Shown: positions 13,521 through 24,929 of the stretch, piece by piece | Numbering within the stretch: the first letter of the stretch is position 1 | Layout of the letters: every line of letters starts with the position of its first letter | NCBI GenBank assembly: GCA_963662155.1 | Contig: OY759270.1 | Coordinates: 9,849,461-9,913,460 of the forward strand | Source: Lamellibrachia columna | Taxonomy: Eukaryota; Annelida; Polychaeta; Sabellida; Siboglinidae | DNA length: 64,000 bases | Reading direction: 5' to 3' | Position numbers and translations under genes: made by a program | Notes under the pieces: generated by a model | Seen by the model: only the letters and a program-made list of their open reading frames with translations | What the model was told of the DNA's origin: nothing | Database searches by the model: none

Positions 13521-14861
13521 TCGTTAACGTCTCATTGTCTTCAGAAGAAGTTTAATTTCCTTTGTAACTTCTAAATGCACCCCTCAAAACCTTCTAATCT
13601 ATGACCTTCTCACAAACACCCTGGCAACACCCGCCCCATCCAAACATGTTCACAGCAGGAGAATCCAAGGTAAATATTTAAAACTTTCAACAGAAAATCT
13701 AGAAGGGAAATAGGCACAAACCAACAAACACTGTACTAGGCACCAGCTTCCCTTCCAGTTGTCTAATTAATTACACATTGATAAGTAAGCTACTGACCAT
13801 CCCAGTTGACCACTTACTGACCAACCAGTATACACAGTGACCACAGCTGCTATTGGTCTGTTCAACCCCACTGTCCAAAGACAACAAATACAATCTTACA
13901 GTAACACCCCCTCACTCAGTACCCTATGGGGTTACTGTCCTGCAATATGTAACAACTGAGATAGCATCATCACTGGATGCTTAAGCCAGCCATCTGTTTT
14001 ATAATACAGATAACAATTAGGAGAATCCCCTGCATCAGATGATGCCCTTCACTACCCCAATAAACCAATGCTTTTAAGTTTAACACAAGGCATGTGTTCT
14101 GTTGCTAGCAGATCAAGGCAGGGCATATTCCTTCAAGTTCAAGGCAGAATATTTTTCTCACTTAAATAATATTGGTTTTCGTCCCAATAAAAAATTTGCT
14201 AAATTAATTTAGCCTACACAATACAATAAAAGCTGCAACAATCATTTATACTTAATAAGTTTTAATCTCAGTGCGTAACTACCTATCAGATATCTCATGT
14301 GAATTAATAATGTTTGAACACACTGGCATTTGATGGTGTTAAAATAAAGTTTTATTATTATTTATTATAAGAGTGGGTTACTACGAATAATCATTGGACT
14401 CCCAATAAGCCAATGGTTTCATTGATCACTAGCATCTAGGTTTTCTGCTTTTGGTGGCAATCTTGTTAAGTATACCTCCATGTAGATTGTAATGGCACAT
14501 ACATGCATGCCAGTTTTTCCCATTTTTACATAAACGATCACTGTCATTACTGACTACTATCTAGATGTTCCACACGAAACATTATTCCCAAAATAATTGT
14601 TATGACACACCTCTGCCAATGTATACAATTCTCAATTGTTGGTAGTGGTACCGTGGTAGTCAGAATCTGCCGAAATATTGTAAAATGGGAAAACATGGAT
14701 ATGTAACAGATAATATGCAATAAAACCCGCCCATGTCATTATCTTAAGGATGAAAAGCAGCAATAGAATGTGAAAATTCCCTCATTCTGCTTGGTACATC
14801 CTTGATAGCCAGGCTGTATTAAGTGACCCTTGGGATTAAGAGCTCTTCAACAGATCTGGCT

Positions 14862-15103
14862 GACCACAAAATGACCAGTACCAGGACTCCCCAGGGTTGA
14901 AACAAAACACCCTCAAAGACATTGCTAACTTGGCTATGTTTGTCCACTTCCTCCCCTGCTGACAATTACAGCTAATCACTGGCTAGTAACACATTCTATC
15001 TCCCCCTTCACACCAGCTAACATTCCTTAACCAGACAGACATCATATCTCGGAACCCAGGGTCTTTAAACATCTGTCAATAAAGGCTAAATGCTTATCAG
15101 AAA
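14862..15103 (-). repeat. Dispersed repeat, copy 1 (inverted relative to 29.5 kb)
   Basis: The minus strand aligns with 29548-29784 over about 240 bases. Shared blocks include ATGATGTCTGTCTGGTTAAG, GAATGTTAGCTGGTGTGAAG and CAATGTCTTTGAGGGTGTTT. No coding frame is conserved: the frame open in the other copy has a stop here. Class unknown. Confidence 0.75.
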
Positions 15104-16094
15104 GCAACAATTATTCCCTCCTACATAAGCATCATGAAATGTCACACTACAGATTGTTTTCATAGACATACATGGGTATCAATCATGTGTATAAATAAAA
15201 ATGACAGCTGTATTACTTTTGGTTAATGCCATTATTGGAAAAATCTCCATGAAAAAAGATTCTTTGTAATTACACTTACATACCCATAATGCATTAGACC
15301 AAGTAAACATAACATTATAATTTTATGACATGTATACTTGTTAAAATGCACTGTCTATGCATCAAAACGCTATCTCTAGGTTTCCAATAATATAATAAAA
15401 TAATAAAATCATGAAACAAAATCACCAGCTCTTCCATCCCTTACCATGAACAGAGAAGTACTTTATCTTAATGTAAAACTGTAGTTTTGTTTTATTATTT
15501 TTTATTAATATTTAATATAATTGTTACTTTCCTCTTTATCCTTGAAGTTCAGATGAGACTGGAACCGATAATCGCGGTCAATTTTGTTTCCCTCTTCTCC
15601 TATTTTATTCTGGATTTACAACGCTTTTCAAATAAAAATTTTATTATTATCATTATTAATAAAATAGTGATCTTCACCCAGGAGGAACTACTCCACAACC
15701 ATCATAGTCCTTGAAGATCCAGCACCTTGGACTCACAAACTACAGCCATGACTGAGTCAGCTTGATAGGACCACATTGTCAACACAGCCCTGTGGAGGCT
15801 GAGCTCATCAGTGGTGACTCATTCACTGTTTAGCAGTGCACCAAACAAGCACATTGTAGCAGGACCTGCTTATGCAGATCAATATCAGAAATGTGCTGGA
15901 AATGTAAACTATCTAGCAATCGGTGATTTTAGTCCAGATTTTCGGCTCATTGAGTGCAACAAAAAGGCAGTAGTAGCAAAATATGTTGACACATTGTGGA
16001 GTAAATATCAAGTTAAATCATCAGAGATATGATGTTATATTAAGGGATGATGTCAAAAGATTCATGTGTGACACTATACAAAACCGTTGTCAGA

Positions 16095-16137
16095 CCTCCC
16101 TCCCCCCTCCACCCTACCCTCCCTCCCCTACCCCCAC
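16095..16137 (-). other. G-quadruplex-type tract on the minus strand
   Basis: A C-rich plus-strand run of CCCTCC/CCCCTA blocks gives at least six G-runs of three or more on the minus strand, separated by one to four bases. If the minus strand is the sense strand of the Bak-like gene, the tract would be in pre-mRNA. Confidence 0.6.
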
Positions 16138-16371
16138 TACATGAAACTATGAATTACCAAAATTATGCATGTTGGTGACACCATCCAAGAATAGGGGACT
16201 GGTTATTTTACTAGTAATATTTAAAATTTACTAGGAGGTGGGTCACATTTCTTAATCTCTACCTCAGCATGAAGGAGGTTTATTTGCAAACCAAGGCAAT
16301 CAATACATTTCAAAGTGCAGATGAACAAGGAGTATGTATTTTCAACACACTTGCGCATGTACGCATGCACA

Positions 16372-16417
16372 CACACATGCACGCATGCTCGCACACACAC
16401 ACACACAAAGAACAATC
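16372..16417. repeat. Compound CA / ATGCACGC microsatellite
   Basis: Short alternations of ACACAC, CATGCACGC and a terminal (AC)n run. No gene. Confidence 0.85.
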
Positions 16418-18664
16418 AAGTACTCAATGGCGAAAGCCATGCCTAATTCTCACAGCAACAAGCCAATATGTTTTATCTACCCGGCTGATTTAGTACAACA
16501 ACATAATCAACGCCTTATTAAAAAAACAGCCAAATGGCAACTTTTCACCAATGTCTCATTTCACTACCGTAAGCTGTCATTTCCTGCCATGATCCAGACA
16601 AAAGCTTCGGAATCTGCCCATTGATGGAGTTTTACGGTAACACAAACGTGACAGCGTTGTGTGGGTATTAATCAGAATATACATGCCGCATCTAGATTCG
16701 AGCCCGAGTCAAAGAACTAATCCTGCACACAAATAAAAGTGTCAACCAAACATTGATTTAAAAGATCATTATCATACAAATAATCTGGCCGAGAAACCGT
16801 CAACCACATTGCCAGGATTTAGAGTTAATTTTGTGCAAGCCCGTCTGTCTCTCTTTGCCTTACTTAATTCTGTCTTGTCACGTAACCTCATGTTTTTCTG
16901 CCATTCACACAAAGATTGGCCTCCAAAAGACACGAGTCGATCAGACAATGTAAAATTTGCTAATATCTTCATATGAAACATTTGTCAGGTTTGCATGATT
17001 TTTTATAATATCAACCAACCATAAAACTATTTTTAATAATTACTATTATTATACATTTAATCAAAATATTAACTTTGTTGTTTGTTCTGTTTTTTTTCCA
17101 TATTTGTAATTTGCGTATTTAAGGCATTTCATATGGGCAGATTGTTTAGCAGAGTGATTTTAAATCTTTTGAGCTACGGGGTATATAAACTAGGTGTCAA
17201 GACAAAGTTAAAAAAAGAAGTTTTGGTGGTCTGACATTCTGTACTGTATATCAATTGAATATTAAGTTGAAATTTAACTGAATAAACAAACACCTCAACT
17301 GACTGTGTTTACAAGGAACACCACTAAGTGAGCATCACTGAGCTGTTGTCCAGTGGGCAACAGCTTGGACATGACACTCTACTGGTGGACAGAGGAGATG
17401 ACCATAATTGGTCATTACACAGCCATTAGTCACCATAGAGTGGTCAGTGTGTATTGCACAGACAAGTGGTCAGAGGGTCAATTTAGAGGGCTATGATGAG
17501 GAGCAAATTCCACTTTAGTAGTGCTTTGGTAGCCTTATCACATGGTAGACACACATGCAGTGCCAATGTGCATGCATGTAAATATATTATTAACTTTTAA
17601 TTTGGCTGAAAACCTTTTGAAATGTTAGGGCAGACATGAGAAGTATAACAGAATTTGACAACTATGACCAATGCTGCATCATAAAAAACAAACTGAACAT
17701 TGGAAAGCAATGCTAATAATTGATTATTTTAGAAACAAAAAATGTGCATAGTAAAACAAAGGCACCTCAATCTTTAAATTACAGCATATACATTCAATTA
17801 CTTCCCGTAGCTAAAATTAAAGATCTACACTAAACAATTTCCTGTTCATTTAGGATCATGTGTATTAGACAAGTTCCATAGTTTCATAAACTAAAAATAT
17901 GTATAACCTCAGGTAACTGGCAACATTTGTGTGAATTGCTACTTGTGTGAATTACATTAAGAACTGATTACAATTAACCAAGGACATGGAAAAGATAACA
18001 CGTTTTTCAAACAAAATGCATTGCCTATTGATAACACATCTGAGCTGTGTCTTGCATTACCTGCTCATGGATGAACAGGTTTTAATATACATTGAAACAA
18101 ATTAGCAAACTGATTGATAACGAAAACACTGGAAGTTGGACATGAATGTCCAGGCACACTGTATGTACTATGTATAGGCCCCTGGAAATCTAGGCACCTA
18201 TGAAGATCATGATAGCCCTGACAGCTCAACGAGAATGTACCTGTTGCTCTTCCTGGCAATCAGAATAAAATAGGACATCTAGTAGGAAGATGGCATTGCA
18301 AGTGGAATCCACTTGTTCTTACGGAAGGCCACAGAAAGTCACATTCAATTACATGTACCTCAATTTAAGACAACCGATGCTTGATTCATGACTAACAGGT
18401 ACTGGTTTGTATCCCAGGAAGTACATCTTTGATGAGACACTAAAAGACTATAATTCTACCTGGTGTCTTTGTCACTGTCAAGGGCAGTAAAAGATTGCAC
18501 ACAGGGGTCAAATGTGTATTTCGCTATTCAACCTCTAATATACCAAAAACATGGTGCAAAAATACTCTGAATAGCTGCACCTAACCAGACGAAGGAATCA
18601 TAATTCTCCTACATGTAAACATAGAGCTCATTCTACTGTATACGCAGCATACTTTTAGAGCCTA

Positions 18665-18715
18665 GTTCTTAAAAGCGCGGTATCCATTCCTTCAGACTGT
18701 TCAAAGTGCTTTACC
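18665..18715 (+). repeat. 'AGCGC...AAAGTGCTTTA' dispersed repeat
   Basis: TTCTTAAAAGCGCGGTATCC followed by TCAAAGTGCTTTACCC, the same layout as the copies at 470 and 8851. Confidence 0.45.
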
Positions 18716-18968
18716 CTTCAACTCTTACTCATATACCTGACATATGCAAGAAACATCCAACAAGACTATTTTCATACGTGTGAAGTTATCTATTCCACTG
18801 GTCTTGTACACTGGACCAAATGCTACAGGTTACTCCCAACACAACACTAGATGTCAGCACACATCCAATCAGAAGGCTCCTGATCAACACTTCGCGGCTG
18901 CATTATAAATAGCACCAGAGCTCTCAGAGCCTTGACAATTATGTTAAGCAATGAGTCATGCTGAAGCA

Positions 18969-19139
<171 letters not shown>

Positions 19140-19434
19140 CCTGCTGATTACGATGTCTGCCCAGTCATTTGTTTTTCGTACTTCCACAATGCTAACTGTT
19201 ATTCCTCGATAATTTTCCTTTGAAAACGTAAATGCACCAAGTCACACTTGCACGTGAACTTGGGACAAATTGTGGAGACCACCTAGCGTCATTAAATCTA
19301 CTAACAGCAACAGTGTGTGGTTTTTCAGAAAGTGCAACATGAGATAAGCAAATCAATGTCAGTTGAGTGACCACAACCATTGATATAGGATGATGCCACC
19401 AAGTCTGTTTTGTGGCTTTGTATCCCAACAGAGC

Positions 19435-19479
19435 CAGTGTTCGAAATTAAGGCCTTTTTATCGGCAGCCGCCGATTCAC
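19435..19479 (+). repeat. hAT-like terminal inverted repeat, solitary end
   Basis: CAGTGTTCGAAATTAAGG, then CCTTTTTATCGG, then a diverged segment containing CGATTCA. It matches the minus-strand end at 319-363. Its first 13 bases also equal the TIR of the hAT element at 46789. No second end found downstream. Confidence 0.45.
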
Positions 19480-19566
19480 TCGTGCACACACGCATGCACG
19501 CAATCACCCACATACACATACTCTTATTCACATGATTTCAAAAAGATTAGCATTTATTTAAGCACA

Positions 19567-20016
19567 TTAAAGGTCCTTCTTCGTTAAATTTTTTTGCTTG
19601 ACTTGTTTTAAACTCCCTCCTCAGTTGATTTAGCCCATCACAAATCAGTTTCACTGACATTAAAATTTGTAGCATGTCAATAGTTTAAGTATTGTACGCA
19701 GATGGTTTAATTAAAGAGTGCATATTGTGTTAAAATCACCCCAAAAAGTTTTCTTTGATTGTTAGATCATGCAACACACAAAAATATTAATAGCCTTTTG
19801 CCATAGCATATAGAGCAGAACCACTGCCATTTTTTGCTGAATTCTGACCGGATCCTGTCAAAAATAATTTAATAGTTTGCCCAATGATTTCATCAAACTA
19901 AACAAGACAGTTGCACAAACAGGCTAGCACGTCATAATGTATAATAGATAGGTTAAATTTTTTTACAAAATGACTCTGAAACGAGTAAATAAATTGAATT
20001 GATGAAAGACCTTTAA
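19567..20016. mobile_element. TTAAAGGT-ended TIR element, copy C, 450 bp
   Basis: Left end TTAAAGGTCCTTCTTCGTTA; right end, reverse complemented, TTAAAGGTCTTTCATCAATT. The similarity continues for about 45 bases through TTTTTTGCTTGACTTG-like sequence. The interior aligns colinearly with 23165-23663, including CTCAGTTGATTTAGCC and TTGTTAGATCA blocks. It is non-coding. The flanks (CA left, TA right) do not show a clean target duplication, so the superfamily is open. Confidence 0.65.
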
Positions 20017-20486
20017 TAGCAATCAAGGTAATTACTTTCTGGTTCCCCATACAGCCAGCATGGCTTTAAAATCAGTATTGCATTAACAATTTATGGCCTA
20101 CTAATAATGACCATTACCACTCCATAACATTCGGCATCAATAATTCGGGCACAACCTAAATACCGTTGTCAATTTATGTCGATTCATTCACATATGTGCA
20201 GCAGCGTAAGAAACAGCGAACTAGTTCATGATAAGCCAACTGTTGTTAGTAACAAATCGATATTCCAACGAATGTTTTGCTTACAACAGCATGTGCTGAA
20301 CAAAGCAGCATACTGATTTATGTTACGATACCATCAACAGTGATAGCCTATATGGCTTGCTGGGCTGCTGGTGCAGAGAATAGAGGGCATCCATGACAGT
20401 AGGAGTAATGCTTTGTCATTCACATTACTGGCTCATATGCACACTCATATTACAGCAGTAGAAACTGCAGCTTCAGGGCCAGCAAC

Positions 20487-20660
20487 GAAACACACAACAG
20501 GGCTTCATAGTCAAAATAATCAGGGACCAGGATTTTCTGTTAACTTTTTGGACACCTGTTATAACAAATAATTTATCCATGGCGAAGAAAATGCACAACG
20601 ACCCAAGTAAATGCACAACAGGACATAATTGTCAAAATAAAACTAGACCAGGATTTTATA
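20487..20660. repeat. Diverged direct duplication
   Basis: Two segments of about 55 bases share CACAACAGG, GTCAAAATAA and GACCAGGATTTT in order, at 20487-20541 and 20605-20660. Open frames in both are short and unrecognised. Confidence 0.6.
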
Positions 20661-21596
20661 TCTACAGGTACTTGAGGTCTCTTATACAACTGAGATTTGT
20701 GCAGGATCGGGAAACAAAGGAGACTCACTTAAGACTTCATTTGTCAAAGAGAATAACAATTGTAAAAATCGCAAAAACGAGAAATATTATAAATCTGTTT
20801 TCAATTCTGCAGGATAACATAATTTTGGAACTCTTCTCAACAATAGGTGTTCTAATAACAACCACTGACAGAATGTCAAATTAGAAGCCATTGAGAATTC
20901 TGAAGTCTTCTCCCAAACACAGAGCCATAGATGAAGAGCTTTAGTAACGAAGTATCCATGAATAAATTACTCAGAGTAGAATATTATCAAGAATGCATTT
21001 TTTCACAGAACACAAGCAATTACTCTCACTCCCTAGCACTCCAATTCACTCGCCTTGTTTTCCAAACATGAAGTACTGTGACATGCATAGATGATACTGT
21101 TCACTAACAACATACGAGTCATTCAAAATTTCCATACTAATTCCACATTTTTATTTCATCCAATTTTGCACACCCATCCTCGCCAAACTTCTTTCACCAT
21201 CCTGATGCAATCAACATTTTACATGACACAACTCATCAGTTTTGTCAAAATTCCAAGAGACTCAAAGGAACAGGGAGATGAAAATAGACATAGTTGTGTT
21301 TGATGTGGCAGCCAACAATACAAGCTGACAACTTTATCAGATCAACTGAAATTCAACCTATGACATATGTTTAGCGTGAACACAGGGTGCATTAAATATA
21401 TCAGGTAGATGGAATCCATATATACCACCTTATACAAAGAAGAAATGACCAACTTAGAGGTATTGTAAACTAGAAGAAATGACCAACCTAGAGGTACAGT
21501 AAGTCTGATAAAGACAGCTAGAAGCCACCGAAGCGCAACAAACAAATTGCTTGTGAGGTACAAGAAAAACATTAAAATAAATGAAGATGTACTCAC

Positions 21597-21841
21597 GCAA
21601 GTGGCTCGTCTGTGAATGCTGTCAGTTCTGGCAGACTTGGGGTGTCGTCAGCCTCTTGCTCGCTACGGTTATTTGTGAACATCTGGTACACAAAGTTGCG
21701 GAACACACCATCTGTCTGCTCACAGACATTCTGTTCGGTGTCTGGCGTGAGGTCCTCCGAATGTTCATCCTTCAGAATCATGTGGGGTGTCCGTGGAGGA
21801 TCGAAGGGATCATTGGGATCGTTCGGGTCTAGAGATGCCAT
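21597..21841 (-). CDS. BAK1-like: Bak-like Bcl-2 family protein, first coding exon
   Basis: This exon encodes 81 residues from an ATG at 21841-21839 (purine at -3 and G at +4, a good Kozak context) and ends in phase 2 at 21597, immediately before a GTGAGT donor (21596-21591). The first half is acidic and proline/aspartate-rich (MASLDPNDPNDPFDPP). Residues about 42-64 contain EQTDGVFRNFVY followed by NRSEQEADD. This matches the start of helix 1 of vertebrate Bak, where a DTEEVFRSYVF-type segment is followed by an EQEAE-type run; Bax and Bok do not share it. Bak proteins are mitochondrial outer-membrane pore-forming effectors of apoptosis. BH3, BH1, BH2 and the C-terminal membrane anchor would lie on later exons, and I found none of them between 1 and 21590. 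Codon use is less AT-rich than the surrounding DNA. The alternative is another Bcl-2 relative with a Bak-like N-terminus. Exon reality is well supported; the family name rests on one short motif. Confidence 0.8.
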
Positions 21842-21930
21842 TCTGACCGACTGTTGGCTCAGAGCTCTTGACCAATTCAAAGTGCAGGTTGGTGCGAGTC
21901 TCCGCTGTTGCTGGGGTGCAGTGGATCAAA
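21842..21930 (-). other. 5' UTR part of the Bak-like exon with splice acceptor
   Basis: Upstream of the ATG the minus strand reads through about 89 bases to a pyrimidine-containing CAG at 21933-21931 (context ATCTATGTTTCAG), a plausible acceptor. That would make a 334-base exon with a short leader and imply a non-coding exon further upstream, at higher coordinates. No in-frame ATG precedes the chosen start, although the frame stays open for 13 codons. The acceptor is inferred from sequence only. Confidence 0.5.
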
Positions 21931-21987
21931 CTGAAACATAGATTTGATGTATTTGTTAAAGTCACAAACTTTACACAAAATCACTAA

Positions 21988-23055
21988 CCCTTTCATAGTC
22001 AATTTTGTATCAAAAAAGCAAACCGTTGTGACTGTTTTACATACACACAGTGAACTGTCTATTACTTTTGTACATACACGTCGTGAATTTCCACTGCAAA
22101 ATGGCATTTTAACCGTGGCATCGATTTATATGCCATTTATTGTATTACACCTGCTGTATCAGAGGCATCCAACCATATGCCAGCAATGTTTACAGTAGGA
22201 ATAAACGCTCTTTTTTGCTCCAAATTATTGCAAGTTGTCACGGTTTCTGAGCAACAACAATGGCCAAAACAAATGGTGATGGAGACATTTGTTTTACTGC
22301 TTCGTTTGAGACCAAACATTATGATGAATTTTATTGATTTTATGCTAGTCAGCATAAACAAATGTTATCATAAGGCTATCATAACCCCAAGCAATTCACA
22401 CAGGGATGAAGGCATTGAAGACGAATTTAGACACCTCTGACTTCGTGTTTGACCGGAGTCAACAATGTTTGATTACATGATGTGTTCAACGTATAAAATT
22501 AAAGTACCTAAACTTAGACCCAAATTATATGTGGAATATCAATGTTGCAGACACCTTGATAATACTGCGTTTTTGGATTCAATCATTTTGTATAGACACC
22601 TCTAAATAATGTAAAAACAACAGGACAAATTGTCTTCACTGCTTTTTAGTGATATTGTTAGCTTTTGTTGATATTCATGATAGCTGTTCATTCAGTAACT
22701 GATGCACACTAGTCACAGTGATTCAGACGGATATTGTAACATGTGCAAATATTGCTATAACTCCAAGAAATTGGCATTTATCTCAGTATACTGCGTTTGT
22801 TTTGTTTTTGTGTATATTTTATTGTTGCTTGGCAACTGTCATGTATTTTCATTACAAAATTGTGCTTGGTTGGATGACTCATTCATTCAGCTTTCAGAAA
22901 ATGTACACTTTTATTAGTCTACTTCTTACTGTTGTACTGGGTTATTACATTATCAATCATGCAGGAAATCTTCTATGCATGGTAATAGAATATCGAATCC
23001 AAATGAAGAATACGCTCAAAGCAAACTTAGTTACAGCAATTTGGGTCTGAAAGGG
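21988..23055. mobile_element. piggyBac-like TIR element, non-autonomous, 1068 bp
   Basis: The left end reads CCCTTTCATAGTCAATTTTG. The right end, reverse complemented, reads CCCTTTCAGACCCAAATTGC, so 8 identical terminal bases and 14 of 20 overall. The right flank is TTAA (23056-23059) and the left is CTAA (21984-21987), one change from TTAA, the piggyBac target site. Two plus-strand frames inside (22177-22440 and 22718-23050) are short; the first starts with ATG and the second is hydrophobic. Neither resembles a piggyBac transposase. The element begins 57 bases upstream of the predicted Bak-like exon boundary. Confidence 0.6.
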
Positions 23056-23164
23056 TTAAATACTCATAACAGAAAGTAAATTGACCCCACAATTGCAGTA
23101 AACTGATACATCCTAGTGAAACACAGTCTGGCTACTGCAAAGCCTGTTGATGAGTATCAATTAA

Positions 23165-23663
23165 ATCTGCTTCCTCAACTGATTTTAGCCTATTGCAAAT
23201 ACAGTTCAAAGATGTCCAAATATGTAGTGTGTGATTAGTTTATGTAACATCCGCAGTCGATTTAATAAAAAAAATGCCTATTTTAAAAAATCATCGAAAG
23301 AATTGACTTTAGTTGTTAGATCAGGTAGGGATCAAAATAGTGGATATCCAAAATGGTAAGCACTGTGTGTGTCAATGCTGATCATGGGCGTGACTTCCGT
23401 CTTCTCGCCGATCACATGACAAAGTTGAGAAATTTCACCAAGGACGAAAGTGTGATTTTTCAGCAATTCTATTTTCACTTCAGTTAATGCTTGAACAAGC
23501 ATTAACTAATTTAATAGTTTGTCTGATGATTTCACAAAAACTATATACAAAAGTCACACAAACAAGTTAGCATGTTGCAGTGGAAACTACGTAGGTTTGT
23601 TTTTTTGCAAAATTAATTTGAAATGAGACTAGCAAAAAAATGTAATTGATTAAGCACCTTTAA
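23165..23663. mobile_element. TTAAAGGT-ended element, copy B
   Basis: The right end, reverse complemented, reads TTAAAGGTGCTTAATCAATT and then TTTTTTGCTAGTCTCATTTC, almost identical to copy A. The interior aligns with copy C. The left TIR is missing or decayed beyond recognition, so the left boundary is approximate. Confidence 0.55.
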
Positions 23664-24929
23664 TTGTAACACTAGTCCACCTGAATTAGAAACAACTAGT
23701 GCAAGTAACCACAATGTCCACTGAGGCAGGCTACATCACTATACACAATTACCCCTCTCTCAATTGGTTCTGGTTGGCTTACAACTATAATACAAGGCTT
23801 AATTGGGCATTACACTTACTGACTAATTGGTGTGTTGCAACCTGGTGCAATACTGAGTCTGAGAGAAACAAAGTCATTCATGAATTCCATATAAAGGTAT
23901 AAATTGGGACAGCCCACACATTCCATATAATTATTATTATATAGTACACACAATTATCTATAATATTTCCTTATGGAGATTTATTGTTTACACTGAAAGT
24001 TTATGCACTTATTCTTTTTGTCATCTTTATTAAGAATTGATAAATTACGAAAATACTAAATGTTGACACAATTTATGGTATTTACAAATGCCACCATTTT
24101 CTTGATCCTAAAATGATTTCCTATGATTAACATATATAATTGTTTAACTGTTGAGATACATCCATGAAGAATCAGTCTACAAATTTAACAATAATAGTTT
24201 CAAGAGAGTTACTTATTTATTTTCAATGTGGACTTTATCCAACTGAGTATACAAAAGATACAATGTGAATACCTAACATGTTATCATCTATTGTTTTGTA
24301 AGTTTAACTCAGTCCGTGATATGACAATTTCTCTGGAAGCTGCAAAACATAATTTTATTCATGAATTAATCTTGCTTTTTATCACTGCACTACTCATTGA
24401 CATTAAATGTATATATTAAATCTGAAATAATGCATAAATATACATGGTACTTTATCCAAAAATCAGTTGTAATTTAACAGTTTTAATAGGGTATTTACTA
24501 ACATGCCTAGCTTAGGAGAATCTTAGACAACTTGCTCACACTAGACAACATAGACTGGGCTGCACCAAGCCAGACAATAACGGTAAGGCTAAAAATAGTG
24601 CTGATGATGTCTGCAGCATTAGTAATGGCCGATTTAAATCAGTGACAGTGGACTACTCTTGCAAAAACAAACCCAAACATGTTACAATGGGGTGAAAAGA
24701 ATGTCACATTGAGGGCAAAAAGGTTTATAGAGCCCAAATTATTTGATGGAATATAAAAGGCAGCCAGTAACAGTATCATACAATCAGTTGATAGTATTCA
24801 TTATTTTTTACTTGAACTGCATGTCTACTATTTAGTTCAACAATGGTGTGACCACAATAGTTTATTTTAAAGCCTATATGCTTCCTTATCATGCATCATT
24901 CAAGTCAATATATCATATTCTTACCAGTG

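Larger units (their letters stand above)
21931..24929 (-). other. Presumed intron 1 of the Bak-like gene
   Basis: CpG-poor DNA between the acceptor at 21933 and the CpG-rich block. It holds the piggyBac-like element (21988-23055) and TTAAAGGT copy B. 23664-24929 is AT-rich, and I see nothing in it beyond short frames without family similarity. Confidence 0.4.

Noticed and set aside
15811..16032. 73-codon frame with protein-like composition (AIGDFSPDFRLIECN)
   Set aside because: No recognised family, no convincing splice sites, and on the strand opposite the presumed gene. Left unassigned.
17330..17500. Possible copy of the sequence at 13.79-13.96 kb
   Set aside because: Similarity reduces to shared TGGTCA hexamers; I could not align longer blocks by eye.
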